Below are positions 23,481-35,470 of a DNA stretch of 64,000 bases, in pieces. This DNA comes from Alligator mississippiensis (taxonomy: Eukaryota; Chordata; Crocodylia; Alligatoridae). Position 1 is the stretch's first letter, and every line of letters begins with the position of its first letter. The stretch spans positions 218,829,978 through 218,893,977 of the forward strand of contig NC_081828.1 in assembly GCF_030867095.1 (NCBI RefSeq). The letters run 5' to 3'. The notes beneath the pieces were generated by a model. The model searched no databases, had not been told where the DNA came from, and saw only the letters and a list, made by a program, of their open reading frames with translations. The position numbers were made by a program, and so were the translations under genes.

Positions 23481-25590
23481 TCCTCCCTCGCGGAACCCTT
23501 CACCGTCCCCAGTGAAGCACAGGCCTCAGCCTGGGGGACTACTGGACCCAAGGGGCCATGATGGAGGCCTCCCCTGGCACCTCTGGGGCATTGTAGGTGA
23601 AGCAGTGGACTGGCTGAAGCTCCCACCTTGGCCATGGGGTGCAATCTGGGGCAGGATTCCATGAGGGCCCTGGAGACTTGGGTTCCCTCTCACTCGAGGA
23701 GACTGCCCCACTGGCAGGTAAAGGCGTGGAGATGTTTTCTCCTTCAGTCTCACCAGGTGGTGCCCCATGAGCAACAGTCCCTACATCTCCTTTGCTCTGA
23801 CGAGTGGCAGATCCTAAGAGTCAGAGTCCGAGTCCTCTCGGGGAGCTGCAGGTACAACTTCCGGCTGGGTGGTGTGAGGCCTCCTTCTATGGGGAAACCT
23901 AGGCCTCTCTTCTTGCGGCTCTATCTGGGGATGAGGGGACCCCACCAATTCACCAATAGGCAGCAGGAGGTTCTGGTGGACCACGCGACTTCGACCCGGT
24001 TCAGACTCAGGGGAGATCTTGCATACTGGGAGGTCTCCCAGTTGTCAAACCACTGTATTGGGTTCAGCCTGCCACCAATCAGCGATTTTTGTGTCTCCCA
24101 ATTAGCCCCAGGTTTCACAGCAGCACCCAGTCCCTTTCTTGTAACCCTTGCTCATGACCTCGAGCATCATAAAGCCACTGATGGTGTTGTTGGTTTCTTC
24201 CAACAGTTTCAGCTGCCAGTCGGTATGTACGACACAGACAGTCCCAAAGCTGTTGTGCATATTGACCATGAGTCAAATGTTGCTGGTAGACTCATTCTAC
24301 CCCAAAACACAAATCTATGGGTAACTGGGACTCCCTCCTGAACATGAGTAAATACAGACTGACCTCCATGGCATCATTCCTAGTGGAGTTGTAGGCATGC
24401 ACCAGGTATGCTATATGCTGGCTCCATGCGGCCTTCTGTTCCTGCTGGAGGGTACCCAGCATGTTCAAGAGAGTGAGATTGAAGCGCTCAGGTAGGGAAT
24501 CCTCTTGGGGGTGGTAAGGTGTAGTCCTTGATTTCTGTATGCCAGCCACTGTCAGTACTTCACGCAACAACCGGCTCTCAAAATCTCGCCCCTGATCGGA
24601 GTGGATTCTTGTGGGCAGCCCAAACACGGAGAAGTACTTTTCCCACAGCACTTTGGCAACTGTTCTTGCTGTTTGATCTCGCGTAGGGAAGGCCTGGGCA
24701 TATCAGGTGAAGTGGTCTGTCACAACCAGCACATTTCCCTTTTGTTGCCCCTCCCCTTCTATGGCTAGGAAATCCATGCACACCAGCTCCATGGGTTTTG
24801 AACTCTGGACGGTGTGTAGATAGGCAGTTCAAGTGGGTAGGGTCTTCCTCCGCATGCACTGATCACAGCTTGAGCTTTTAGTCTTTATGTCTTCAGCCAT
24901 TTGGGGCCAAAAGAACCCCCCATGGGCTAGCACCAGGGTGCTCTCCACCCCCATGTGCCAGTCATCATGCAAGGCCCATAATGCAAGGGCCTTATACATC
25001 TGAGGGAGGACCAGCTGCTAATATTTGCATCCTTCAGGGTCCTGCACCTCCCAATGTAGCACTCCATCAAACAAGTGAAGCCTTTTTTACTCCCTCAGCA
25101 GGAAGTGGGCTGCTGGGGTAGCATTATTAAGGGTCACAGGTGGGTATTCCCTGATCTCTGGGCATGCAGCACCTCTCGCACATCCGGGTCCTGCTCTTGT
25201 GCCGTCCACCATTCCATGGCTGTGACCTGGGGCAACGAGGAGGGTGTCATGATGGTATACTGAACCCAGACCTGTGGGATCCCCTCAGGGGGCAGCCCCA
25301 ACACCTCAGCCATGCAAACAGTACTTTCGCTCATCCCCATGGGGCCTTGAAGCTGAAGGTCACAAGTGGTCTTCACTGTCTCAGGGCTCCAAACACTCCT
25401 AGGGTTGCTGGGGAGTTGTTGAGACAGGGCATCAGCATCGGCATCCTTTCATCCCACTTGATATTTCAGGCTGAAGGTGTAGCTGGCTAGTGCCACAATC
25501 CAACATTGGCCGGTCGCATCCAACTTAGTGCTGGTTAGCACATAGGTAAGGGGATTATTGTCTGTCCACACCTGGAAGGTAGTTTCATGC
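23481..25590 (-). mobile_element. Ty3/gypsy pol remnant: RNase H end, integrase, C-terminus
   Basis: Order on the - strand is right to left. 25583-25440 is the RNase H end (VWTDNNPLTYVL, DADALSQ). About 24990-24840 is the integrase zinc finger (the second His is visible before GGFFWPQM, then CDQCMRRK). 24800-24300 is the integrase core with its three acidic residues in MDFLAIE, HSDQGRDFES and PYHPQEDSLPERFN. A poorly conserved C-terminus runs to the polypurine tract at 23481. At least two stops and a frameshift split the frame, so it is inactive. gag, protease and most of the reverse transcriptase are absent because a CR1 tail lies at 25591. Confidence 0.88.
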
Positions 25591-25981
25591 AAATTCATAG
25601 ATTCATAGATGTTAGGGTCGGAAGGGACCTCAATAGATCATCGAGTCCAACCCCCTGCATAGGCAGGAAAGAGTGCTGGGTCTAGATGACCCCAGCTAGA
25701 TGCATGTCCAACCTCCTCTTGAAGACCCCCAGGGTAGGGGAGAGCACCACCTCCCTTGGGAGCCCGTTCCAGACCTTGGCCGTTCTAACTGTGAAGAAGT
25801 TCTTCCTAATGTCCAGTCCAAATTGGCTCTCTGCTAGCTTGTGGACATTATTTCTTGTAACCCCCAGGGGCGCCTTGGTGAGTAAAGCCTCACCAATTCC
25901 CTTTTGTGCCCCCGTGATGAACTTATAGGCAGCCACAAGGTCGCCTCTCAACCTTGACTTGAGGAGGCTGAAGAGGTCCAA
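25591..25981 (-). mobile_element. CR1 LINE 3' end
   Basis: The last 99 codons of ORF2 (MDLFSLLKSRLRGDL, KVWNGLPREVVLSPTLG) are open, followed by the 3' tail at 25594-25680. It is young and strongly 5'-truncated, and cuts the gypsy RNase H region. Confidence 0.88.
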
Positions 25982-26035
25982 GCTATGTTGGCTATGTTGC
26001 TATGCTATGTTGCTATGCTATGTTAGCTATGTTGG
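25982..26035 (+). repeat. Short tandem repeat GCTATGTT
   Basis: Irregular tandem copies of GCTATGTTG/GCTATGCTATG lie exactly between two CR1 copies in opposite orientation. Confidence 0.7.
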
Positions 26036-26692
26036 CTAGCACTATGCAAGAAAGAGACTTGGGGGTCATCATTGACCACAAGATGAACATGAGCCTGCAG
26101 TGCGATGCTGCGGCTAGTAAAGAGACCAAAACGCTGGGTTGCATCCATAGATGCTTCTCAAGCAAATCTCGGGACGTCATTCTCCCCCTGTACTCGGCCT
26201 TAGTGAGGCCTCAGCTGGAGTACTGCGTCCAGTTTTGGGCTCCATAATTCAAAAAGGATGTGGAGAAGCTTGAGAGAGTCCAGAGAAGAGCCACGCACAT
26301 GATCAGAGGTCAGGGAAGCAGACCCTACGATGACAGGCTGAGAGCCCTGGGGCTCTTTAGCCTGGAAAAGCGCAGGCTCAGGGGTGATCTGATGGCCACC
26401 TACAAGTTTATCAGGGGTGACCACCAGTATCTGGGGGAATGTTTGTTCACCAAAGCACCCCAAGGGATGACGAGGTCGAATGGTCACAAACTACTACAAG
26501 GTCATTTCAGGCTGGACATAAGGAAGAATTTCTTTACTGTCCGAGCCCACAAGGTCTGGAACAGCCTGCCACCGGAGGTTGCTTATCTTGCTGGGATCCT
26601 ATGACCCCAGCTGACTTCCTGCCCTTTGGGCGGGGGGCTGGACTCAATGATCTTCTGAGGTCCCTTCCAGCCCTAATGTCTATGAAATCTAT
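26036..26692 (+). mobile_element. CR1 LINE 3' part
   Basis: The + strand reads [41 protein letters not shown] and KVWNSLPPEV, ending in a TCTATGAAATCTATGAA tail. It is of the same subfamily as the copy at 35.8 kb, with IIDHKMNMS where the younger group has LVDSKMNMS. Confidence 0.88.
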
Positions 26693-28690
26693 GAAGTGCC
26701 CTAGTCTCTCCTCATAGGGCTTGGCCTGCAAGCCCTTAACCATACGTGTGGCCTTTCTCTGCACCCTCTCCAGGTTATCCACATCCCTCTTGAAGTGTGG
26801 CGCCCAGAACTGCACGCAGTACTCCAACTGCAGTCTGAGCAGAGCCCGATAGAGGGGAAGTATCACCTTGGATCTGTTCATCATGCATCTGCTGATGCAC
26901 GATAAAGTGCCATTGGCTTTTCTGATGGCTTCGTCACGCTGCCGACTCATGTTCATCTTGGAGTCCACTAGGACTCCAAGATCTCTTTCCACTTCCGTTC
27001 CACCAAGCAGGTCATTCCCTAGGCTGTAGGTGTGCTGGACATTTCTCCTCCCTAGGTGCAGCACTTTGCATTTCTCCTTGTTGAACTGCATCCTGTTGTT
27101 TTCTGCCCACTTGTCCAACCTGTCCAGGTCTGCTTGCAGCTGTTCCCTGCCCTCCGGCGTGTCCACTTCTCCCCACAGTTTTGTGTCATCCACAAACTTG
27201 GACAGAATACACTTCACTCCCTCGTCCAAGTTGCTGATGAAGACATAGAAGAGTATTGGTCCAAGGACCGAGCCCTGTGGGACCCCACTGCCCACACCCT
27301 TCCAGGTCGAAACCGACCCATCCACCACGACTCTCTGGGTGTGACCCTCTAGCCAATTCACCACCCATCGGACTATGTAGTCATCCAAGTCACAGTATGG
27401 GGTGGGATACCGTATCGAAGGCCTTCCTGAAGTCTAAGTAAACAACGTCTACCCCTACTCCTGTGTCCAGGCGTTTTGTAACCTGGTCATAAAAAGAAAT
27501 TAGATTGGTCAGGCACAATCTACCTGCTACGAACCTGTTCTGGTTTCCCCTCAGCATAAATTTACCTGCTGGGCTCTCGTAAATGTGAGCTTTGATAATT
27601 TTTTCAAAGCCTGCAAAGGATGGAGGTGAGACTGACTGGCCTATAGTTGCCCGGGTCCTCCTTCCTCCCCTTCTTGAAAATGGGGACCACATTGGCCCTT
27701 TTCCAGTCCTCTGGGACTTGGCCCATGCACCATGAGCGTTCAAATATTCCCACCAGTGGCTGTGCAATGACGTCAGCCAGTGCCTTCAGTACCCTCGGAT
27801 GGAGCTCATCCGGGCCTGCCGACTTAAAGGCATCCAGTTCCTCCAAGTGACTCTGCACCATCTCAGGGTCTACGCATGGAAGTCTGGCGCCTTGCTGCTG
27901 CCTCTCTGCAACCCCAGTGAGAGACTTGTCTTGCCCCTCGCTTAGGAACACTGAGGTAAAGAACTCGTTGAGGAGTTCAGCCTCGTCCCCCCTCTCCATC
28001 ACCAATTGCTTATGCCCACTTAGTAGAGGTCCTATTCCACCCTGGGCCTTCCTTTTACTCCCTATATATCTAAAAAACAATTTTTTGCTATCCTTTACTT
28101 GGGATGCCATCCTCAGCTCCATGGTAGCTTTGGCCTGTCTGACTGCCTTCCTACAAGTGCAAGCAGAGGAGGTATACTCCTCTTTAGTAATCTCTCCCCA
28201 TTTCTACTTTTTATATGCCCCAGTTTTATTCCGTAGGCTGCCCTGGATTTCTCTGGTCAGCCAAGGAAGCCTCTTGGCCCCTTTCCTCCCTTTCCTCCAC
28301 ATCGGGATTGTCTCCCTCTGTGCCCGAAGGATCATTTCCTTAAGGCACAGCCACCCTTCCTGGCCTCCCATCTCGCCAAATCTCTTACTCTGCAGTGCAT
28401 CATAAACTAAACACCTGAGTTTGCTGAAGTCAGTCTTCCTAAAGTCTAGCATTTCCACCCTACTAGTTACCTTACCCACTCTATGCCTTATGATGAATTC
28501 TATTATTTGGTGGTCACTGTCCCCCAGGTAACCACTGACCTGTAGGTCCCCTACCATGTCATCCCCTGTTGCCAATACCAGGTCCAGTAAGGCATTCCTC
28601 CTAGTGGGACCATGTACCTCCTGCATCAGGTGGCGGTCCTGTACACAGGATAGGAACCTGCATGAATGGTGGGAGTTCATCTAGTCCAAC
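26693..28690 (-). mobile_element. CR1 LINE, end of endonuclease through thumb
   Basis: About 2 kb of CR1 ORF2 lies on the - strand: the end of the endonuclease (28680-28204, GPTRRNALLDLVLATGDD, YLGDSDHQIIEF); a linker and fingers (28122-27604, [37 protein letters not shown]); palm with catalytic box FVDDTKLWG (Ala to Val) and the thumb (27388-26693). It is broken by a few frameshifts. The 3' end is missing; it adjoins a + strand CR1 at 26692. Confidence 0.9.
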
Positions 28691-28765
28691 CCTGTGCCTG
28701 AGGCAGGAGGATCCCTGTCCAAACTATCCTATACAATTCAAAATCTAAACTTTTAAAAAAACTAC

Positions 28766-29800
28766 TAGGGGTGCACTGATAAAGATTTTTTGGGCTGATA
28801 CCAATGGCTGATTATTAATGAGCCATATCAGCTGATACCAATCTGATTGCTGATATGTAGCCCAGTAGCTGGGAGAGCATTGTCAGGCTGGTAAGTCTGT
28901 GGGGGTAAGGGGCATGAGGCAGGGAGGGGCTGAAGGGGGCAAATCAATGCCCCTGCAGTGAGGGAGGGGAAGGGGCAGGGGCTAGGGCAGGAGCTGCTTA
29001 GCTGGGGTGTGGCAGGATGTGGGATGCAGCTACAGCTCTTAGGCAGGGTGGCTCTCACTGCTGTGCACAGTTCCAGGGAAGGCATGGGGGACATGTGTCC
29101 CCCAGATCTGTTCATGGGGCAAGAGCAGGTTGCCACTGCATGCTTGGAGCTGGGCTCCTACCAGCAGGAAATTTGGGCTGGGGTTGTGCTCAGGGTGGGG
29201 CAGGCATCAGCAGCACTGGGAGGGGGAGCTACAGGAGGGCTAAGGTGATTTTGGGGGTGGCTGTAGCTTTTCATGTAGGCCCCACTCCCAGCATCACAGC
29301 CTCCCACCCAATCCTAAGAACAACCCTGCCCAGCCCCCTCCCGCTGGGAAGAGTCCAGTGCTCGCCCCAAGTGTGCAGCAACAGCTCATCCTTGCCCTGT
29401 ACATAGATCTGTCAGGCATGTGCCTCCCAATTCTTCCCTGGGGATGCGTGGCCACCCTGGGCCTCCCAGACAAGCCGCAGTTCCATTCTGCACCCAGCCT
29501 TGCCCCATCTGTGCATCTCCTGCCCCAGCCCCAGCCCCACTCTCTCCTTCACCGTGGAGGCCTCAATCTGTACCACCCCTTTCCCTCCCCAAGCTCCCCC
29601 CCTCCTCAACTTACCAGCCAGATGCTGCTCTCTAAGCTTTCCCTTTCTGCACTACTGGCCTCATGCATGCTGTAGCTGCACTCATGCATGGAGCATTTAT
29701 AGGTGACATTATTGGCCACATCAGTCAAAAAAAGCCAATTGCTGATAAGGTTGATTTTCCTTTTATTAATGTTAATAAGATATGTATTGGTACACCTCTA
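28766..29800. mobile_element. Nonautonomous hAT-type element (MITE-like)
   Basis: Terminal inverted repeats TAGGGGTGCACTGATA (28766-28781) and the complement of 29785-29800 agree at 12 of 16 positions. The flanks AAAACTAC and AAAACTGC are an 8-bp target duplication with one change, as expected for hAT. The ends are AT-rich with GCTGATA words; the middle is GC-rich and has no transposase. It must have been moved by an enzyme supplied elsewhere. Confidence 0.75.
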
Positions 29801-30221
29801 AAAACTGCCATTAACCCTGAGATAAGACATAAGAAATAGCCTGTGCCAACCTGAAACAGGTAAAGCAGGGTGACCATGGTGACCAGCTTCTCTAAAAGGC
29901 TGTTAATTGATACTGAAGAGAACAGAGGGAAAATCCCTCCCACTTGTTAGGCTTAAGTCTTCATTCTAATGCATATTGAAAATATTGCTTCTGTTTACCA
30001 AATATGGTCACCTTAAGTAGAATTTTCTATTCAAAGATAATATTTTTATTCTTGGGTGGGGGTAGGTTTTGCTCTGAATGTTCCTCTTTTTTCCCAGGCT
30101 ATATTTATTCAATTTAGTTACCCAACTTCCTGATTCATTTTTGTCAGGGGCACTATTTTACTGTATCTTTTTCACTGGGTGCAAGTCTTGATCACAATTG
30201 AAGCTAAGCACACAGCTTAAA

Positions 30222-30566
30222 CTAAGCACAGAGGTCAAAACCCAGGCCTGAAGGACTCTGGGTCCCAACAGTCACCATCACCAGGGCATGGGGATCCAGG
30301 GTAGGGAGCAGGAGGCTGCCAGCAGTCTCTGAAGAAGTCTCTGTATTGCAGCCAATTGGATCAAAGTTGGCCAGTGTCAGTGATGAGGAGGTGCTTCCCA
30401 TTCCAGGCTGTGCTTCCCATTCCTGCATCTCCTGGTCACTTCCTGGTCTGTGCCCACAACTTGGACTCAAACTCTCTGCAGTCCAGCAGGGTGTTCCCTG
30501 TGGTGCTTTCTCCAGCTCCAGTTTTGTCAACAAGAAGGAACCTCAGCTCTGGCTCCACACAGCTGT
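30222..30566 (-). pseudogene. GIMAP GTPase exon, broken
   Basis: The - strand reads PELRFLLVDKTGAGESTTGN (P-loop Lys changed to Glu), then in other frames KHLLITDTG (switch II) and LDPHALVMVT (the PGPHALVLVT block). At least two frameshifts and a stop lie between, and the sequence ends before the guanine-specificity motif. It belongs to a different GIMAP lineage from the array copies, which share Arg at the P-loop Lys position. Confidence 0.8.
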
Positions 30567-33500
30567 GGTTAGAATGTAAAAGTACAACCCAGCTGTGGGT
30601 AGGAGATTCAATAACCAAAAAATGATCTTAGATTGTCAGGAGCACATTCAAAAATCTCCCAGCAGTTCTTGTATGTGTATATTTATACAAGACCACAAAT
30701 GTGTCTGACATTTTGCTGAAGAATAGAAGACAATGGGGCAGACTTTGAATCTGAGATGATTAACATGCCTGATGATGTTCTGAAGCAAATGGCACAACTC
30801 CATGTTACACTGAAGCTATGTATGAAAAGGAGAAGCCCCTTTGGGAAACACGGTGCTGCAGCCTGTAGGTGATGCAGTGCTGAAGAGGAGGGTTTTTGCT
30901 TCTTGGCCATTTTGCAATGGGTTTTGGAGTATTCGTTTTCTGGCATCTCCCTGATTTCATGTACACAAGGTTGTACAAATTGGTGCTGCCAAAATAAAAA
31001 CCACCTTTCCAAAGATTTTGTTTTCCCTGTTTGATTTGCACAATGCTTACTGGGTTGTAGTCACAAGGTGTATCTATAAGTGCATTTAATCATGACTAAA
31101 TATACAATTTTTGGCAGGGGTGTATATGCCCAGGGAGTCGGCACTAAGGTTAGAGTCAAGTCCCTCAGCCCTGCCATGTACTCCTGTGGCCATGGTGGGT
31201 AGCTCAAGCCTCTGGAGACATGGCTGCTACCATTTGGCAGCCATGCTGAAGCCAGAGTCAGATTGCTCACTTGGCAGCCATCTTTGAAACTCTGATTCCT
31301 GGCCAACCCTTTCCCTGCCCGGGAGCTCTGTGCCCAGTGTAGGGGCAGCACACAGCAGCTCTGTTCTTTCACACCCTGCCTCCCCATGCCAGGGCTCCTC
31401 CAGCCATGCCCTACCCCTACCCCTACCCCTACCCCTGCCAGTGGTGCCCAGTGCCTCACTGCTCCAGTCCTGTCCCTGGCAGTGAAACCAGCACCCCACA
31501 TTCCTGATGGCCATGGTGCTGGCTCTGCTGACCCAAGCAATTCCTCCACCAGACTCAGGCCCCAGGACAGCTGTGCACCCACCAATGGGGGCTAAGACAC
31601 CAACTATAGGAGGCTGTAGCTGATTCCCACCTCCCTAACTCCCCTCTCCAGCCCACCTGCCCCACCACCCACACATCCCCTGCCCCTGACCATGCCCAGC
31701 AACACTCTCAGTTGTGCACATGGATGAAACAAAGAAACTCCCCCTTTATTATACTCACAACCTCCACCATTATCTCTCCCCTCTCTGTCTTCAACAAACA
31801 GAACCCTCTCCTCCCTTCTCCCCTCAACAAACAGAGCCCCTCCACCACCACCCCACCCACCAACAATAAAAAAGTACTTACAAATGGAAAACTATATACA
31901 AATGGAAAACTATAATTTTTTTTTGTCTTTGAGCCCAGAATACAGGCCCATGGGAGCAGGGCTAGCAGGTAGAACTATGGGGCAACTGCCCAGCATTCCA
32001 GCCTCAGGATATTCCCTCATGGATCCAGAGACTGTGGTGACCCCATTGGGTGGCAGCCTTATGCATGGCCAGGTCTTCAGCCTTGTGGTGTTGGGGAGAG
32101 CAGCACTACCTGGCCCAGGTGGGTGTCAGCTGTCCAGGGCAGGGCCCGGGCCAGAGAGGTGCTTGAGGAGCTCCTCCCAGAGCCAAGTTGAGGTCTCCTG
32201 CAGAGCAATGGGTGGGACTATGGGACCCTGCAAGGCTATGGGAAGGGGCTGGTCAGCGGGAGGCATGGACATGGTCACGAAGCCCAGGAGGGTATCCAGG
32301 GTCTGGTGGTCAGCACCGCCCTGCTGCCAGAGCAGTGTTAGGTGCTCCCATTCCAGGACCTTCATTCAGGCCCAGTGGTCCTACTGTGCCCAGTCCCATG
32401 CCTCCACCTGGAGGACAACCCCCTCTGCATTTCTGCTCCCATGCCTGCTGCTCCTCTGTCACCACCCACTAATACCAGTCACTGGATCAGGAGGGTTTGG
32501 TCTAGGGTGCATCACTGGTGTAGCTGGCACATCCACATGGCTCCAGTGGTGGATGACAGTGACCCAGAGCCCACATACCCACTGGGACTGGTGGGATCTC
32601 CCCTTACATCCAGATGTTGGCTCTGCAGAGGCAAGAGACAGAAGCCTTTTGTGAGAGCTTGCAACATTTCACAGGTAAGATGCTCTGCACAAGGGACCAT
32701 GTGCTGCCTGGCCTCAGATCCCAGGTTGGCCTTGCACAGGTGCCCATCGACCATGGTAAGCTGGAGGTTCAGGCCTGGGCCCAGGTGGCTGCTGTCTGAG
32801 CCCTGCTTCCATGCTTTGCTCCTGCAGGCCGGTGATATACTGGGTGCTGTCTGCAGGCAGATTTCCTCCCTAGCCTCTTCCCAGGGTCAGCCAGGCCAAG
32901 CTCCTGGCAGCACCTGCTGCTTTGGATCTGGACCCCACCCCTCTGTGCTCCCAGGGCCAGGTTAGGGTCTGCTGTGGGGCAATGGGTGGGACCACGGAGC
33001 CCAGCAAGGCCATGGGTAAGGGCCAGGAATAGTCCCTGGCCCTGTCACCCAGCCCACAGCACCCAGGCTTGGAGTGTGCGGGGCCCCTGGACATCTGGGG
33101 CAAGTGGCTGGTTACACCCCTCCCCTCTCCACATGGGGCTTCTCTGGTTAGGTATCCTGGGGTCAATCCCCTCACTCCATCACTTCACCCTGAACATGTC
33201 ACTGCTGCATGTGCCCTGGGAGGTGTACAATGAGCTGTTTGTGCAGGTGGAGGGATGCCTGAGCCACTATGGCCTGAATCTGCTTTTCCTTCTGGTACTG
33301 TGGGGACACCTGCACTCCTGCTTTTGGATCCTGAGCTATGACAGTGTGGGGAGTAAGCCAGGGCTTCTCTCCAACCTCCAACCTGCCTGTACTGCTGCCT
33401 GCAGCAGTGCTATATCTCTTTGCTCACTGCTGTGGAGAAGGACATCCCAGCTGGCATCAACACCTTCCTCAGCATATGAGAGGCCCATGCCTTCCCAGTT

Positions 33501-33999
33501 GCAGGGATGCAGGCTGCTGAATAAAGTTCTGAACTGTGTGCTGTAGGTGGGGAACCTGAGATTAGGGGAATGTGGGCAGGCTGTGATCAGGGAGCCGTGG
33601 CAGGTCCCAGGGTGGGGACTGGGAAGGCTCTTCTGCAGTGCAGAACTTAATATGTGTCCTGGACTGGTGAGGATGGTGGCTTGGCATCGTCCACCCCATT
33701 GGTAATGGGTTCCACCTGCACCTGGTGTCCATGGCCTATGGTAATCTGAGGTTTCACTGAAAAATGCTGTTCAGTTTTGCTCTATGACCATCGATGCCTT
33801 GGCTGATGCCACTTCTTCTGTGGGGCTCCATGCCTCCCCTACACAGCGACCCTTTGAACTTGGGTAAGCTGATTTGGTTTCAGTAGTATCTGGGTGTGCC
33901 ACAGGCACAGCCTGTTCCTCCTGGAAGAGCTTCCTTTGTGGCTCTTAACAGGACTGTGGTTCTGACAACTTAGACTGAAAAACTGGTCAATGAAGGCAA
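30567..33999. other. Long stretch without a recognised gene
   Basis: Nothing I can name. Points of structure: a short tandem CCCCTA tract (31409-31436); an internal duplication in which GCAATGGGTGGGAC and the next 30 bp occur at 32199-32240 and again at 32978-33020; and an AATAAA on the + strand near 33521. Overlapping open frames on the + strand (31884-32654, 32342-32965, 32974-33546) are GC-rich, show no known domain, and are not supported as genes. Confidence 0.35.
31409..31436 (-). repeat. GGGGTA tandem tract, possible G-quadruplex
   Basis: Four uninterrupted GGGGTA units plus a further GGG on the - strand satisfy the usual four-run G-quadruplex pattern with 2-nt loops. It is telomere-like in composition but not the vertebrate TTAGGG repeat. 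Confidence 0.7.
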
Positions 34000-34328
34000 G
34001 GAGCAGTTCTTGATTTTACTCCCGACATTTTTCTTGGATCTGCCTGGCAACAAAAACCAGGTCCACAGTGCCTCAGGATGGTCAGATGCCACACTGGGTT
34101 TTTTGAAGGATCTCCTCAGTGATGGGACAAAGGAGGTTCAGGAGGATGTGGGTCAGGATCTTACCCACAATGGACAGAAGGAAAATTCCCCTGTAGTTGT
34201 CACAGTCAGATTTGTCCCCCTTCATTTAGATGGTCATGATGGTCACATTCTTGAGATCCCCAGGGATGTCCTCTTTATCCCAAAGGTGGAGGATGTGCAA
34301 GCAACCTTAGATCTCTTCCACATTTAAT
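34000..34328 (-). mobile_element. LINE reverse transcriptase, inverted 5' part
   Basis: On the - strand DNYRGIFLLSIVGKILTHIL and VDLVFVARQIQEKCREQ match the front of a non-LTR reverse transcriptase of the RTE/L2-like type, not CR1. The later part of the same protein lies directly to the right on the other strand. Confidence 0.7.
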
Positions 34329-35110
34329 ATAAGAGACTTGGCCTGTCCTTGAACATCACCAAGATGAAGGTGATCTATCAACCTTCACCAGGCCAGCTGA
34401 ACATCCCTTGTGCTATCTACATAGACAGGGAAGCTCTGGAGTATGGGGATACTTTCTGTATCTCAGCAGCCACCTCTCTCAACAGGTTACCATTGAAGAA
34501 GAAGTCTAGCACTGGGTCAGCTGTGCCAGTGCCACTTTTTTCAAAATGCAACAAAGTGTCTTTGAAAATAGAGACCTTCAAAAATAGACAAAGGTCCTGG
34601 TTTACAAGCCTGTTGTGCTGACCACCCTCATCTACAGTGAAACCTGGACCATCCAGTGATCCCACATTAATACCCCCAAGAGCTTTCACCAGTGCTGCTT
34701 GTGTTAAATCCTGGGGGTCAAATGGGAGGACTGCTAGACCAGTGCAAGCATCCTCCATGAAGCTGTGTCCACCAGCATCAAAGTCTTGCTCTTGAGAAAT
34801 CAACTCTGATGGACACGCCACTGTATCCGGATGTCCGAGAACTGCCTCCCTCACCAGATTCTCTTCTCCCAGCTGTCTGTTGGCCAATGCTCAAAGGGCA
34901 GCCAAAGTAAATGGTACAAAGACACACTCATGTTTGCCCTCAAGCACAGAGGCATCAACACCAACACCAGGGAGGAGCAAGCTGCTGACCATTTGGTGTG
35001 GTGCCATTTGGTCCACTAAGGTGCACACCAATTCAAGGCCCAATGACCTGATACTGAGACAGAACAGCAGGGGTGGAGGAAGGAGAAGGAGACCAACCCG
35101 GGGCTGCAAA
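34329..35110 (+). mobile_element. LINE reverse transcriptase, 3' part
   Basis: The + strand reads LGLSLNITKMKVIYQPSPGQ just after the junction, then in changing frames the C-terminal region (RTASLTRFSS-like text, KWYKDTLMFALKHRGI, ADHLVWCHLVH). Together with the inverted 5' part this is one LINE copy with a 5' inversion, the form produced by twin priming. Several frameshifts are present. Confidence 0.7.
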
Positions 35111-35470
35111 TCCCACAGCTCCTTCCTTCAACAACTAGAAACTTCACTTCATAAATCTACTGGATATAAAAAATCATGGACTCAATATAGACATTGGATT
35201 TATGACACACTATAACCTGCCTGACATCCGAATCCCCAGGTTCCTCTCCACTTTTACCTACTACACCTCCCCCCCCCCCAGCCTGTCTCTCACCCCCTGG
35301 CACCTCAATTTACATTTTCAGTTACTGGCTTTCTTACCAGCATCCCAGCCTCTGGCTTCTTTACTATTCATTCCATCCAGGAAGAGCACACACACCAACT
35401 GCAAATGCTTCCTCAGCCTGATGAAGCATTTTTAAACCCAAAAGCTTGCCCCAAAGAACCTTTCCTGCCT
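35111..35470. other. Unassigned, possibly a retroelement tail
   Basis: A run of C (about 35269-35279) and a short inverted motif (GATGAAGCATTTTTAAACCC then AAAAGCTTGCC) recall the 3' end of a repeat, but I cannot name it. Confidence 0.3.

Noticed and set aside
31884..33546. Long overlapping + strand frames
   Set aside because: GC-rich, low-complexity Pro/Ser/Trp text with equally long frames on the other strand and no domain.
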